Below are positions 1 through 11,073 of a stretch of DNA of 64,000 nucleotides, in pieces (the first letter of the stretch is position 1; the number at the start of each line of letters is the position of its first letter). A model generated the notes under the pieces. That model had not been told where the DNA came from, searched no databases, and saw nothing but the letters and a program-made list of their open reading frames with translations. A program made the position numbers and the translations under genes. This stretch comes from Salvator merianae. Its lineage: Eukaryota > Chordata > Lepidosauria > Squamata > Teiidae. Location of the stretch: contig QVOM02000126.1 of the NCBI GenBank assembly GCA_003586115.2, positions 59,338,456 through 59,402,455 of the forward strand, read 5' to 3'.

Positions 1-1534
1 CCTCCAACAGCCAGGAACTAAAGTTCCTGGCTTTGGGCCCCTGGGAGACCCATTTCAATGGTACCCAAATGGCTCCTCCTGTAAACCACAACACAGAGGC
101 ATGCACCTTCTGCATGTCCCTGTGATCCAGATTTACCTCCGCTAGTACAGCAATGGACCTTGAAATCCATGTCTATTGACAATCAAGATCAAGAGCCTCC
201 TGATTTGGATCATGCTCTGCCTCCAATCTGCACTAACGAGCAGAAGGGAGGCCCTTAGTACACTTGCTGTTTTTTTAAATCTGGTGCTAAGTGCATAGTA
301 TGTCACTTCATTCTGTTTGGTTTACTTATATTTCTATTTGAATGTTTGTGGATCTGCAGCACCTTTCTTGAACTATGAACGTTGCAATCTTTCTATCTTT
401 GCTCAGCTTGATTTACAGAGTGTGAGACATGGTGGCCGCATGGATTAATGGAGCTGAAACACTGTGTACACTGGTTTGAATAGTCCATGCCTTTCTGGTT
501 ACTTCATTTTTTTTCCTGTGTTTCCACTAGAAGCGATATGCAAAGTAATTTTATCCACTGGGACTCTCCTTCTCTTGGATATTCAGCTGGAAAGAAATGG
601 CTATCAATGATTTAGCACAATCACTGTTTAAATCCAAACTAGAAGTGACTTTCTATTATAAACAGAAAGGACTGACAAACAGCAAGCTGCATATAGTCCC
701 CATGTACAGATAAGAAATAATTTTCTCCTCTGGAGTTGTTTATTATAAACACATATAATTTAATTAGGAAAGCGATTATAGGCAGCTTTAACCAGGTTTG
801 GGAGCTTTTATTCGCTTCCTCTCAGTGTGTGCGATGATTCTCCCTATGCAGACAGCCACGCAAGTGAAACACTCAATGACGAGGCTAAACCCCCAACTTC
901 AAATGTAATGAAGCCTTCTTGTGATTAACGTCACATTTTAAAATAACACATCTGAATAACTTCTTGTAAATTATGCAGATCAGCAGCAGGAGACCTAAAC
1001 AAATGAATAAGCTTTTATCATCATAGAAAGACTCATAAACTTCATTTGAACATTACCCACATCCTATTGAAAAGTGCACGTTTTCTTTAATACACTTAAT
1101 TTGACAGTGATTTAAGAAACACACAATCAGAAAGAAATGTGCACAGACACATTTAGGTATTCACTCATGATTAACGGAGAGCTTTTGCTTCTGAATTCAG
1201 TAGTTGCAAATGCAGACAAACGTGAAGGAAACTAATGCTTCATTTGAAGGCGCAGTTACGGCACATTGCCAATCTCATGAACGCAGGTGCAGTTTACTGA
1301 CTTTCAGGAGCTTCAGGGGAACTAGATAGATCCTGTAGATCTGTGAAGGGACTTGAAGGTTTCTTAGGATAATGTTGCAGAACACTCATGGATTTCACTG
1401 GCTATGCATTTTAAAGCAAGCTTCCAAGACTAATACGCAGTATGACTGGGAGACAGAGATCTTTCAGTTTTCACACTCACCTAGATTTTGCAAGGTACCT
1501 TTCACATCAAAATCCATATAAATATGTGTGTCTA
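1..1534. other. Repeat-poor DNA, no gene recognised
   Basis: No coding exon, RNA gene or known repeat is visible. The part from about 760 to 1340 is AT-rich, has many TAAT/ATTA-type words and no internal repetition, which is the look of conserved non-coding DNA, but conservation cannot be judged from one genome. Confidence 0.3.
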
Positions 1535-2974
1535 AGTATAAAACATGTAGAAACAGGATAGGGATGCTACTGCTGTACTGCCCACCATGGTGTCCAGCAG
1601 TTTCCCTGTCTGAGCTGACCAAGATAGTCTTGGATGTGGCGTTAGAAGCCCCTGGCAAAGTGATACTGGAAGATTTCAACATCTACGCAGAGACAGCCCT
1701 CAATGGACCAGCTCAGGTCTTCATGGGCTGTCTCCATATGTTACTGGCCTATCACATGCAGCAGGACATATCCTCAATCTGTCCTTGCCACAAAGTGGAT
1801 TGGCATGAATCCACTGAAAGGAGGGCTGGTGATAAGCCCATTGTCATGGATGGATCTTTTGCTGGTAAGGTTTGGACTTGCAGAGGCAGCCCTCTCATTG
1901 AGATGGTTTACCCTTGGAGGCTTATGAAACTTGAGTGATTCCAGAATGTCTGGGGATTTTTTCAGTTGACATGAATGGCATTCCTGTCAAGGCTCTGGTC
2001 TCGCTTTGGAATCGTGAAGTGAGCAGGGTCATTGACTTGATTGCACCTAAACATCCTCAATGCAGCTGTGAAGCCTGTATAACACCTCGGTATTCCATGG
2101 AGCTATGGGTGATGAAGCAGTAGATTCAACCACTAGAGCACAAATTGGTTGTTTCAGGGAGTGGTGAATGCCTCTTAGAAAAATGCAGTGGTCCATCTGC
2201 CTCTTAAAGAGGCAGAGATGCACCCTCCCTCAAGAAATCTTCCCTCAAACCAGATGAGCTAAACAACTATGACCCAGTGACTAATATACTTTCTCTGGAT
2301 AAGGCGCTGCAAAGAGTTGTGGCCACCCAAATGCAAGCATGCTTGGAGGAAGCTGATTATCTGGATTCATTGCAATCTGACTTCAGGCCCCGCCTTGGTT
2401 GATGATCTTCTCTGATAGAAAGACAGGGAGAGTATCACTCTGTTAGTTCTCCTGGACCTCTCAGCAGCTTCTGACACCACTGACCATGCTATCTTTCTGG
2501 GAATTTGGGTGTTGGAAGCACTGCTTTGTAGTGGTTCTGTTCATATTTCCAAAGCCAGTGCCAAAGAGTGGTTGTGGGAGATTTCTGCTTAGTGTCCTGG
2601 GAACTCACTTGTGGGATTTCTTAGGATCGATCTTATCTCCCATGCTTTTTAACATCTAATATGAAGCCACTGGGAGAGGTCATTAGGAGATTTTGGAGTG
2701 AGGAATCATCAATATGCAGATGACACCCAGCTCTATCACTCCATGCCATCTGAATCAGGAGAGGTGGTCAAAGCGCTTGACAGATGCTTGGAGGCAGTAA
2801 AGGGATGGATGGGAGGCAATACATTCAAAATGAATTCAAACAAAATGGAAGTGCTGTGTGTTAAAGGGTCTTGTATTCATGAAGAAGGGAGGGACCCTGT
2901 TCTTTTAGGGATTGCTTTGCCCTGGAAGAGACAGATGCATAATCCAGGGGTGCTCTTGCACTCTGTGCTGATAC
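1535..2974 (+). mobile_element. L2 LINE remnant, endonuclease and RT region
   Basis: Decayed L2-clade retrotransposon. The region 1561-1830 reads like the apurinic endonuclease domain (LLLYCPPW, then VILEDFNIYA where the family has LGDFN). Around 2440-2490 the RT block LLDLSAASDTTDHA appears (family: LLDLSAAFDTVDH), and 2713-2736 gives the catalytic motif YADDTQLY. Several stops and frameshifts separate these blocks, so nothing is expressed as an intact protein. The copy is cut at 2974 by a DNA element and its 3' part resumes near 4195. Confidence 0.8.
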
Positions 2975-3617
2975 TAGGGATGTGCACGAAGCTTCGTTTC
3001 CTTCATATTTCACGCAAAAATGGCATTTCCACCATCTTTGCACGAAATACGAAGGGAAAAAGGGACAGCGAAAGCGAATGGCGAAGGTCCCGGCGACGTT
3101 CGCTGTCCTTGGAGACCTTTGCCATTTGCCGCACCATCAGAAAAATCAATGCAAAGGGAAGACCTTCACCGATCACTAAAGTTAAGTGCTGCCTCTGTGA
3201 CAGGCAGCACTTAACTTTAGCGATCGGAAACGGAGAAAAATCAAAGCGAAGGGAAGACCTTCGCCGATCGTGAAAGTTAAGTGCTGCTAGTGATCGGCGA
3301 AGGTCTTCCCTTCGTATTGATTTTTCTCCATTTCCGATCGCTCTCTCATTCTCCCTCTTCTGTCACTTGCACGCGCACACAGACAGAATGGGGGTGGGTG
3401 GGTGAGAGAGCAATCGGAAACAGCGAATAATCAAAGCGAAGGGAAGACCTTTGCTGATCGCTCTGCTGCCTCTGTGACAGGCGGTTTTGGTGAAGATTTT
3501 CACCACGAAAATGAAAGGCTCCCTTTTCGCGCCTCTTGTTTTCGTGCAAAAATGAAGCTCTTTTGCTTTGCAGCGCTGCGAAGCGAAGAGGGGAAAGTGC
3601 TTTCGTGCACATCCCTA
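2975..3617. mobile_element. hAT-like non-autonomous DNA element with nested inverted repeats
   Basis: Bounded by the inverted terminal sequence TAGGGATGTGCACGAA (2975-2990 and its complement ending at 3617), a terminus I associate with reptile hAT-like elements. It interrupts an L2. The interior is CpG-rich and built from inverted and direct copies of a unit containing GAAGGGAAGACCTTCGCCGA. An 18-bp perfect hairpin sits at 3177-3194/3202-3219. A clear 8-bp target duplication is not visible, so the superfamily is inferred. Confidence 0.65.
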
Positions 3618-4194
3618 CGGAAGCTCCGGTGGAGGTGGTGACCAGAACTGCCTATTTAAACTATGATCAAGACATATAATGAAGGAAATATATCAATATT
3701 AATTTGATTAATTACACAATTACACAAATATTGGGCCTGCTTTAGTAAAAGCAAATGTTGTGTGAAGTTTTACTATGTTTAAAAGATAAAAAGCAGTAGC
3801 AGAAAAAGCAACCTTCTCAGGGATTAAAGAATGTAAACTATCTGTTGTTACTACAAAATGTACCAGAATACGCTAGTTTTCACGTTGCATTGTTTTTAGT
3901 TTGACACTTAACCTAATAACTTATGGAGACTTAGTGTCTAGGTCAGTCATGCAACTTAGATAGGACAGGAACATATACCTTTTTTCTCTGGATGTTTGGA
4001 ATGTTACTTTTGATTGGATGGAGAGCAAAGAGTGTATAACGGCAACTACAACTTATCAGTAAACCACCGCACTTATCTCTGTGAGAGGAGTGTTGGTCCT
4101 TTTTGGCCAAAACGTACTTTGTCTGTGTCTTTATTTCTGAAGTTTCTTTTCTGTGAGATTTAGAGTTTCTTTCTACAGCTCTGCATTTACCTGG
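3618..4194. other. Unassigned insert between two parts of the L2, LTR-like
   Basis: AT-rich sequence that interrupts the L2. From about 3756 (TGTTGTGTGAAG) to about 4176 it resembles a retroviral-type LTR: a TG start, an AGTAAACC word and a pyrimidine-rich end near TTTCTTTCTACA. No matching target duplication was found, so this is only a candidate. Confidence 0.25.
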
Positions 4195-4660
4195 GCTTTG
4201 GGAATTGGCAACACAACTACAGTTGCTTCATCAGCTACAGCCATTTCTGAACAGAGACAGTCTGACCACAGTAAGCCATGCTCTGACAACTTCCAGATTG
4301 GACTATTGTAATGCACTCTAGTGGGGCTGCCTTTGAAGATGGTTTTGAAACTGCAGCTGGTATAGAATGCAGCAGCTAGACTGCTAATTGGCTCTGCTAG
4401 CCTGGCACAGATCATGTCAGTATTAGAAGAACTGCACTAGTGATAGCCTCCAGGCTATGGAACAGTCTTCCCTCTGAGATATGTCAGGCATTCTCATTGT
4501 ATATATTCAGATGCCAGGTGAGGATGCACCTCTTTACCCTGGCCTTTTACTGAGGAAACCACATGCCTTCCCAATGCACACAATATCACTGTTTTAGCTG
4601 ATCTTGTTTTATCTATTTTTATAGTGATTTTATGTGCCCTGAGACTTTCAAGTTTAGGAT

Positions 4661-4662
<2 letters not shown>
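4195..4662 (+). mobile_element. L2 LINE 3' end
   Basis: Continuation of the same L2. Around 4290-4390 the translation matches the end of the L2 ORF2 (DYCNAL, GLPLK, LQLV, NAAARLL pattern, with stops). It is followed by a 3' UTR with the 'CCCTGAGACTTTCAAGT' block typical of L2 tails and runs straight into the GATA repeat. Confidence 0.75.
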
Positions 4663-4706
<44 letters not shown>

Positions 4707-4734
4707 CATACATACATACATACATACATACATA
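4663..4734. repeat. (GATA)n/(CATA)n microsatellite
   Basis: About eleven GATA units turn into about seven CATA units without a break. It sits exactly at the tail of the L2 and probably grew from that tail. Confidence 0.95.
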
Positions 4735-6078
4735 GATTATTTTTTTTCTAAATTGTATGATTTTATAATATTATCAAACAGTGATAACTGTAATTAGCTA
4801 TCTCCACTGAACTATGCAGAAGGTATATATCCAGTTAAAGTGATTGTTAGATTATTCTTAATGACCCTTTCTTTGTTTGCTTGGTGCTACAGATCCATTG
4901 TTTTGAAGATGTGTAAATATTATTGTCCACGCTGCTGGTATAAAATAACAGCAACAACAGCTTAGAAGCTTCTGTCACTTCTTTCCTTGCCTTGCATGCT
5001 TATAGTTCTCATTCATAAGAAGTTTATTCTCAGGCAGTGACAGAAATTTCAAACATCTCCAGAGACTAGCCAACTTAATATTTCCCAGCAACCCCACCCC
5101 CGCCATGTCTCAAACAGATTTTTTTATTGTATCAGTGCTGTTGTGTTGGTGTTTAACACAAGTCAGTGCTTCAAGTCTGTGCTGTCAAGTGGAAAGAAAA
5201 GGAAAAATCTCAGAACAAGAGGTGACTGCAAAAGCACATCACATTTGAATGCATGACTAAGAAATCAGGAATTATCTTGGTTTTGCTCGGAAACTTGAAA
5301 ATCAAATCTGAAGATAACTATGGGGAAGTATTTGTGTGTCTAAATAGGTCATGAAAAATATTTTTTTCTTTCTTTCTCTTTAAGACATTTTTGAAAAGTG
5401 GAACAGAAACTGATTAGATTATGGAAGCACTGCAGGGTACAACACCACATATACAGTCCTATTTTTCATATTCTAATATGGGGGATGGAATCCTTGGTCT
5501 TCTTTTGGGTCATGGGAAGGTTGGTTTTCTGTGTTTTGGTTCTCCAGTCAAGGGATATTATAATTCCAGATAACAGACCTCATAGTATCTGAGAATAAAA
5601 CTTTTCTTTCTCATTTGTAAGGGCAGGCTGCTCTATAATAGCCTCCATTCCCTCTGCTCAACCAGCCTGCATCCCAGCTGACCCCTAATCATCTACTCAC
5701 TGAACAATCTTGGATCTCTGAATGCAACTGAACCCTCTTAACCTTAGTCAACACGGCCAGTAGCCAAGGAGGTAGAGTTTGATTCCTCCTGGAAAACCAT
5801 AGGCTCCTTATTCCTACACCAGAAGATATTTGCTTCAGGATTTTCTTGGTTATCTTCTTTTATGATCTCAAGAATTTTGAATGGCCTTGAAAATACTAGC
5901 TTGCCAACTCCAGCTGAAGTCATTCCTGAAGATTCTCCCTAATCAAACAAAGCGAGTGTTTAATACACACGTATATGTGTGCATGTGCTATCCCATTCTC
6001 TTTATTTTTCACATTCTGTTTATTCTAAAACTATCTGCTCAAGCAAATGCACAGTCCAGATGGGCCCAGCAACAGTTT
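4735..6078. other. No gene recognised
   Basis: Nothing coding. A short pyrimidine run lies at 5355-5380. The words GCCAACTCCAGCTG...CCTGAAGATT at about 5905-5945 resemble a common reptilian repeat fragment, too short to name. Confidence 0.3.
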
Positions 6079-6241
6079 CTGAATGTGGTTAAGGCAGCCT
6101 TTGAATTCCATGTTGATTATAAGGGTCACAGGTTTGATCTCCAACATTTTCCCAGAAGAAGATAATAGCAAATCACTCTTTATCTGCCAATAAAACAACA
6201 TGGATGTCTGCGTGTACTCACTAGGACCTGACTGCAACTCA
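6079..6241 (+). mobile_element. tRNA-derived SINE with BovB-like tail (Sauria/Squam type)
   Basis: A pol III A-box-like word (GTGGTTAAGGC at about 6087) is followed about 40 bases on by a B-box-like word (GGTTTGATCTCC at 6131-6142). The 3' part (TAGCAAATCACTCT ... AACAACATGG ... CTGACTGCAACTCA) resembles the RTE/BovB-type tail found on squamate SINEs. The copy is diverged. It abuts a family A MITE whose left target-site base triplet overlaps its end. Confidence 0.45.
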
Positions 6242-6379
6242 GGCCGCATCCAGATGTCACTTACTTATTCCGCTGTATTTGGATGTTCTGAAATAAAGCA
6301 TGGATATTTTGGAATATCCATGCTTTATTCTGGAATATTCAAATATAGTGGAATACGTAAGTGATGTCTGGATGCAGCC
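6242..6379. mobile_element. Family A palindromic MITE, copy 1 (Harbinger-like)
   Basis: The whole element is one imperfect palindrome: GGCCGCATCCAGATG at the left and CTGGATGCAGCC at the right, with the centre built on CATGGATATT/AATATCCATG. It is flanked by TCA on both sides (6239-6241, 6380-6382). A 3-bp TNA duplication is the PIF/Harbinger pattern. Confidence 0.75.
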
Positions 6380-6448
6380 TCAGTGGTAGCCAACAACCAT
6401 AACAGCAGTAACAGCAGTAACACTACCAGAAATTCAGCAGGAATATAG

Positions 6449-6854
6449 GGCCTGGTCACACTGTCATGCTGATGAGCTCCCAGATGGTCACCGACAGGCC
6501 GTCTACATAGCCCCACCACTGCAGCATCCAGGAGTGTCTACAGCTATTCCTGGACATTACTAGCTATGGACAGTGGTTTGACTGGGAGCTGCTGGAGTGG
6601 GGTGGCACACTGCAAGTGGGTAGCATGCCTGCAGCTGCCCACTTGCATGCTGTGTTCTGATCACCATGGCAATGGCCGATGTTGCTGTGGCCACTGCCAT
6701 GGTGGTTGGACCTGCCATCTGCACATCAAGTGCTGGAAACCTGGTATGGGGCTGTTCTGGTCCTCAAAGTGCGGATTGCTGCCATGCCACAGAATCTTGT
6801 ACAGCCTAGAATGGTATTGTTATACCATTCTATGCTGTAAACTGCAAACAGACC
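6449..6854. mobile_element. Family C MITE, copy 1
   Basis: Starts GGCCTGGTCACAC and ends GTAAACTGCAAACAGACC, an imperfect inverted repeat of the family C terminus. Flanks are TATAG and TACAG, a decayed 5-bp target duplication. The body is GC-rich with the family word CACCATGGCAATGGC. Confidence 0.6.
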
Positions 6855-8470
6855 TACAGAATATTTATACCTACAGCAATAAATAATTAAAAAATACAAA
6901 GTGCAACAACAGGTATCATGATATTTCACCTGGAAAACAGTAAGCATAATGACATTGGTAGCAAATAAATGAAAATGGATTTGATCCTATACCTCAAAGG
7001 CACATATTATGCAAGGATAATTATGACAATGAGACTCACTTCATTGATCTAACAAAAATATTTTCATCCAGTCATGGTCTGCATTCAAATGCAGTAGAAA
7101 AAAGAAAAAAAAACACACCTCTGATGGCCATACGCTACCAGCTCTAAAACACTTTTGAGCACTTTTTGCCACATTTTTGTAATGACAGATAAAGTGAAAG
7201 GGTGAAAGACAAGAGTCCTTTAATATTGTGCTTTGTTAAAAGGAACATGTAAAACAGATTGCATATTGCACAGCGGAATTAATGTCAGACGTTTGGGATT
7301 CATACACATTTACAAGAGAAAAAGATTTACTAACAATCCTTACAATAAATGGATCAAAATATCTCTGCTCAGATGTCCAGTTTAGCTCATCCTAAAAGAA
7401 GAAAATGGTGACTGCTCTCACACAAACTTTTTTAACAAAAGACCCACATCTGCCTGTGAAACTGGATTTATCTGGTTACATGACCAACACAACACGATTT
7501 AGGGCAAATAGCTATCTGCGTTGTGCTAGGAGCTTCTAACAGACTCCATATTGTGTGACCTATTAGAAATCACTCATTCCAACCTAATATGGTTCTAAAT
7601 GATCTAACGGAACACAGAGTTATGATGTCATGGCCGGGATTTAGCTCCAGATAACCTACTCTGAGCTTCCCAAAGGAAATCTGAGATGCAGTTTGAATAA
7701 ATAAAGAAAAGAAACAAATATGCACAATGCTTATCTCCTGGCCACTTAACATGAGTGGGGGGGTCTTTCATTGAACTGACAGATCGGCACAGGGCCTCTT
7801 TTACTTTCTCTCAAATAACAGGCTGAAATGCTTTCTCCTGTATGGATAGCGTTCTCTGCAGCCACTGCAAAAGATGGAGCTGTATCTGATGAGGCATGAA
7901 AGCGCTGACATTCTGTTTTGTTGAAGTGCAAATCACTAATGCCTTTCAGCTATCTACTGCGGGATGATGCATCAGAATGAAGGCAGGGCGGCGATGCTGT
8001 GCGCTTTGTTCACAAATGGTACAGGCACCTAAAGGACAATTCTCTGAGTGGCAACTGATGTGGAAACCGTGTACCAAAACATGCATGCTGAATGTGTTGG
8101 TATTTAATGAACAGTAATGAAAATTTTGCTATTTTAGCTTTGTTAGAATACCTACTCTCCTAGGAAAACACATAAGAATTCAATTGACTGCTTATGTGCT
8201 GCTCATCATGAGGCAGGAGGGAGAGAGGAAATTTCAGCTGTGTTACCAACCTTTTTTCCTTGGACAGTTATAGAAGCAAAAGGTCTTATACAAGCCCATT
8301 TGCTTTCCTGGCAGTCTTTCTTCTTATTGCAATTATCATATTGCCTGTTGGCTACACCTGAATGTCTCAGATGCATGAGATACCCTGAAGCTGATTTTTA
8401 AGATTTAACCTATCTTTCTCATTTTGTGGCTTTTGAAGATGGATTGATGCATTTAAGAGAACTGGAATAA
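6855..8470. other. Repeat-poor AT-rich DNA
   Basis: No exon or named repeat seen. From about 7130 to 8200 the sequence has no internal repetition and low CpG. It could be conserved non-coding sequence, which needs cross-species alignment. Confidence 0.3.
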
Positions 8471-8536
8471 CACACACGCACGCACGCACACGCACACACA
8501 CACACACACACATATATATACACACACACATATATA
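8471..8536. repeat. (CA)n/(TA)n microsatellite
   Basis: CA and CG-interrupted CA units pass into TATATA and back to CACACA, then TATATA. Confidence 0.95.
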
Positions 8537-9062
8537 AAACATACTGGAATGCTTAGTAAAAGCAGTCTGGCTGTTCAAAAAGGAAGTGACTATTCAACTT
8601 TGTCTGTGTTAACATAAAAAAAAAAAAAAAGAATGCCTAATAAAGGAGTGAGTCAATGAAATGCAGCCTCAGCTTTGCAAATACAACCTGGGCTACTTCT
8701 ACTGAATAACATCCTTTGCTTTTACTGACCCAAATGCATATTAGAAACTCAGCTAGGCTACTTTCTTTCCTGGATCTGAACAATACGTAAATTGATTGCA
8801 CAACTTCAAAAATAAGGCTCCCTTGGATAATAAGGCCAATCCATTTGTTATGTAAGAATTGTAAAATAAGGAAGGTACCCACGCCACAGTGGGCTGACTG
8901 CAGAGATGGCTTGAATGTGTGCTGCACAACTGTGAGGCAGTCTGGGCAATGTGACAGTAGTGAAAGCACTACAGCCAACATCCCCTCACTGCTGCTGACT
9001 TCCAGATCAACTTTCAGCAGCCACAGAGCCACACACAGCTTGAGGTAGGCAAGTATAGCATC
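8537..9062. other. No gene recognised
   Basis: Contains an A15 run near 8618. Two opposing short open frames are present at 8637-9048 but neither resembles a known protein. Confidence 0.3.
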
Positions 9063-9140
9063 AGCCTGGATAGATTTAAGAAAAGGTAAGACAAATTCAT
9101 GGAGATCAGGTGTACCAATGGCTACTGTACAGATACTGCC
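9063..9140 (+). mobile_element. L3-type CR1 LINE fragment
   Basis: Reads as 'DRFKKR..KFMEIRCTNGYC', the last coding residues of the same CR1 family seen at 51092-51567, where the sequence is RFMEVRGINGY. Only this short piece is left. Confidence 0.5.
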
Positions 9141-9666
9141 GATATTTTTGAATATTGGTGTTGTTGTTTCAGGTGATTGACAGAGGCAGATTATAAGGAC
9201 AGCTGCAGCAAGCTAGGTTTTAATTCCAAACACTACTTACTGACTGCAGCAGTTGCTTCCCTGATTGTCCTCTCCCCCTTGAGCAACCTGTCAATCATCC
9301 AAGGCTCTCTGCTGTCCAGGAAGTAGCTAGCTAACTTTAAACAAGAAATGCTTTTCCCACCCAGATACTAGGTGACATTGCAAAACCTCAGATTTTTTTT
9401 AAAAAAATAATTTATTGAGTTTATAATCTTTTTTTTAACTTGAAGGTCCCAGGGCAAATGACAGAATAATTTAAAACAAACCTGATAATAATTTAAGTGC
9501 AGTTTAAACAATAAAAAAAACAAATTAAAAGACTAAAGAGAGTGATATCCACCAAAATGTTTAGGACAATTTAAAAATAGGGGGACATTCTAAATAATCG
9601 GGTAAAAAGGTGCTTCTTAACTAGGCACTGAAAGGCATATAACTGAAACATGAAAGCTAGAACTTA
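9141..9666. mobile_element. Spacer with minus-strand L2 tail at 9395-9480
   Basis: The complement of 9395-9480 reads TGCCCTGGGACCTTCAAG ... TATAAAC ... AATAAA, the layout of an L2 3' end (CGCCCTGAGNCCTT, then a GGGATATAAA block, then an A-rich tail). The rest is unassigned. Confidence 0.4.
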
Positions 9667-9798
9667 AGATGCATCTAGACATTGCTTACTTATTCTACTA
9701 TACTTGGATATTTAAAGCACAGATATTCTGGAATATCCATGCTTTATTTAGGAATATCCAAACATACTGGAATAAATAAGCAACATCTGGATGTAGCC
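9667..9798. mobile_element. Family A palindromic MITE, copy 2
   Basis: Same palindrome as copy 1, with AGATGCATCTAGACATTGC at the left and GCAACATCTGGATGTAGCC at the right around a central GAATATCCATGC. A target duplication is not evident, so the copy has decayed at its ends. Confidence 0.7.
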
Positions 9799-10489
9799 AG
9801 CATTTCTTTGCATAAAATGCATATTTGGCCTCCACAGCACAAAGGTTTCTGAATGAAATGATTAGAACTTTCTCATTGTTTGAGTGGTTAGGTGGTGGGC
9901 AGAAAAGAATTACAGTAAGTACTTCCAGCTTAGCTGTGGTAGGATTTCTTTACCTTTAAGAGTTGCCTGAAAAGACCAGTTCAGATGATGCAGCCATCTT
10001 TCCAATAGACGCCTGGTGAAGGCAGCAAAACACTGTTATATTTATAGCAATATTAAGTTTTTGAAAGCACATTTAGCGCATCAGTAAGAACAATAATGGG
10101 TTATTTGGAAAAAAACCTGTTCTGAGCAGCAGAAAAATGAGATCGCTCTTAATTAAAAATGCTCTTAAACACAGGAAAACACAAAGTGCGCTCTAGCCTT
10201 GCATGATAATAAACAGCATATTAACAGGATTAACTGAACATTGTAATTACTATGCATTTTCTGCCCTAATGATTAAAAAAAATGGCCCAGAGTTCAACAT
10301 TTAATGAACTTTAAATGGCACAAACCCAGTATGATAAACATATAAAGGCAAAAATGCTTCCACTGCATGGTTTTAAGAAAATATCAAGAATTCTAGAACA
10401 TACGTTTCAATCTAGCTTCAGATCAAAACAGCCTTGGTCAGCTTAGTTGGCAATCTTTGTTGGGAGCCTCTTAGTTCTGGTTGACCTTG
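9799..10489. other. Repeat-poor AT-rich DNA
   Basis: From about 10060 to 10400 the sequence is non-repetitive, with many TAAT words (for example GCTCTTAATTAAAAATGC). It has the look of a conserved non-coding element. No coding frame. Confidence 0.3.
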
Positions 10490-11068
10490 GGCCTGTTCGC
10501 ACTTCACAAGAGGAACGTTCTTGTCCACTTGCTAGAACAGAGGATTTGCACTCGCACATGCACGCAACGGTCCCGATTCTCACCGAGGTTCACCTGATAC
10601 TTATCTGAAGCTGGGGAAGGCTAGACAAGTAATTTGCTGTCTTGATCTCTACCTATGAGATCAAGCACAGATCAGGGTAGATGTTTTCGCACTGCTTATT
10701 GGCTCGAAATGGCAGTGGGGAGGGGCTGGCGCGGCCGCGCAGGCGTGGTCCACTGCTTCCCAACCCGGTTTGCCCTTTGGGCTTTGCACCCCGGCTGCTG
10801 TTTCAAAGACAGCTCCAAAAGGAGCTGGTCTAACTTTGAAGCAGTAGCTCTATGTTTCGGATTACTAGCTCTATCTTCGTATTTGTGCCTCTATGATTCG
10901 TGACCTCACTTCCTGCCTAGAGGATTCCCATCCACACCGCTCCCTCTGCTGGTCAGCTTGGAGTCATTTTCATGGCTCAGAAGTGCATATAGCACTCAAC
11001 AAACTCCATCTTCACTGGCCTGAAGCCTGCTAATTAAACCGTTCCACTATAGTAAGTGCGAAAACGCC
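10490..11068. mobile_element. Family C MITE, copy 2 (579 bp, 5-bp target duplication)
   Basis: Starts GGCCTGTTCGCACTTC and ends GTAAGTGCGAAAACGCC, imperfect inverted termini. The flanks are CCTTG on both sides (10485-10489 and 11069-11073). The body is GC-rich in places (GCGCGGCCGC) and matches copy 3 at 18221-18799 over its full, identical length. No transposase frame. The 5-bp duplication would fit a hAT5-like or other 5-bp-TSD superfamily. Confidence 0.85.
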
Positions 11069-11073
11069 CCTTG

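Noticed and set aside
4494..4733. Frame rich in YVCM and YLSI repeats as a membrane protein
   Set aside because: It is the translation of the (GATA)n/(CATA)n microsatellite.
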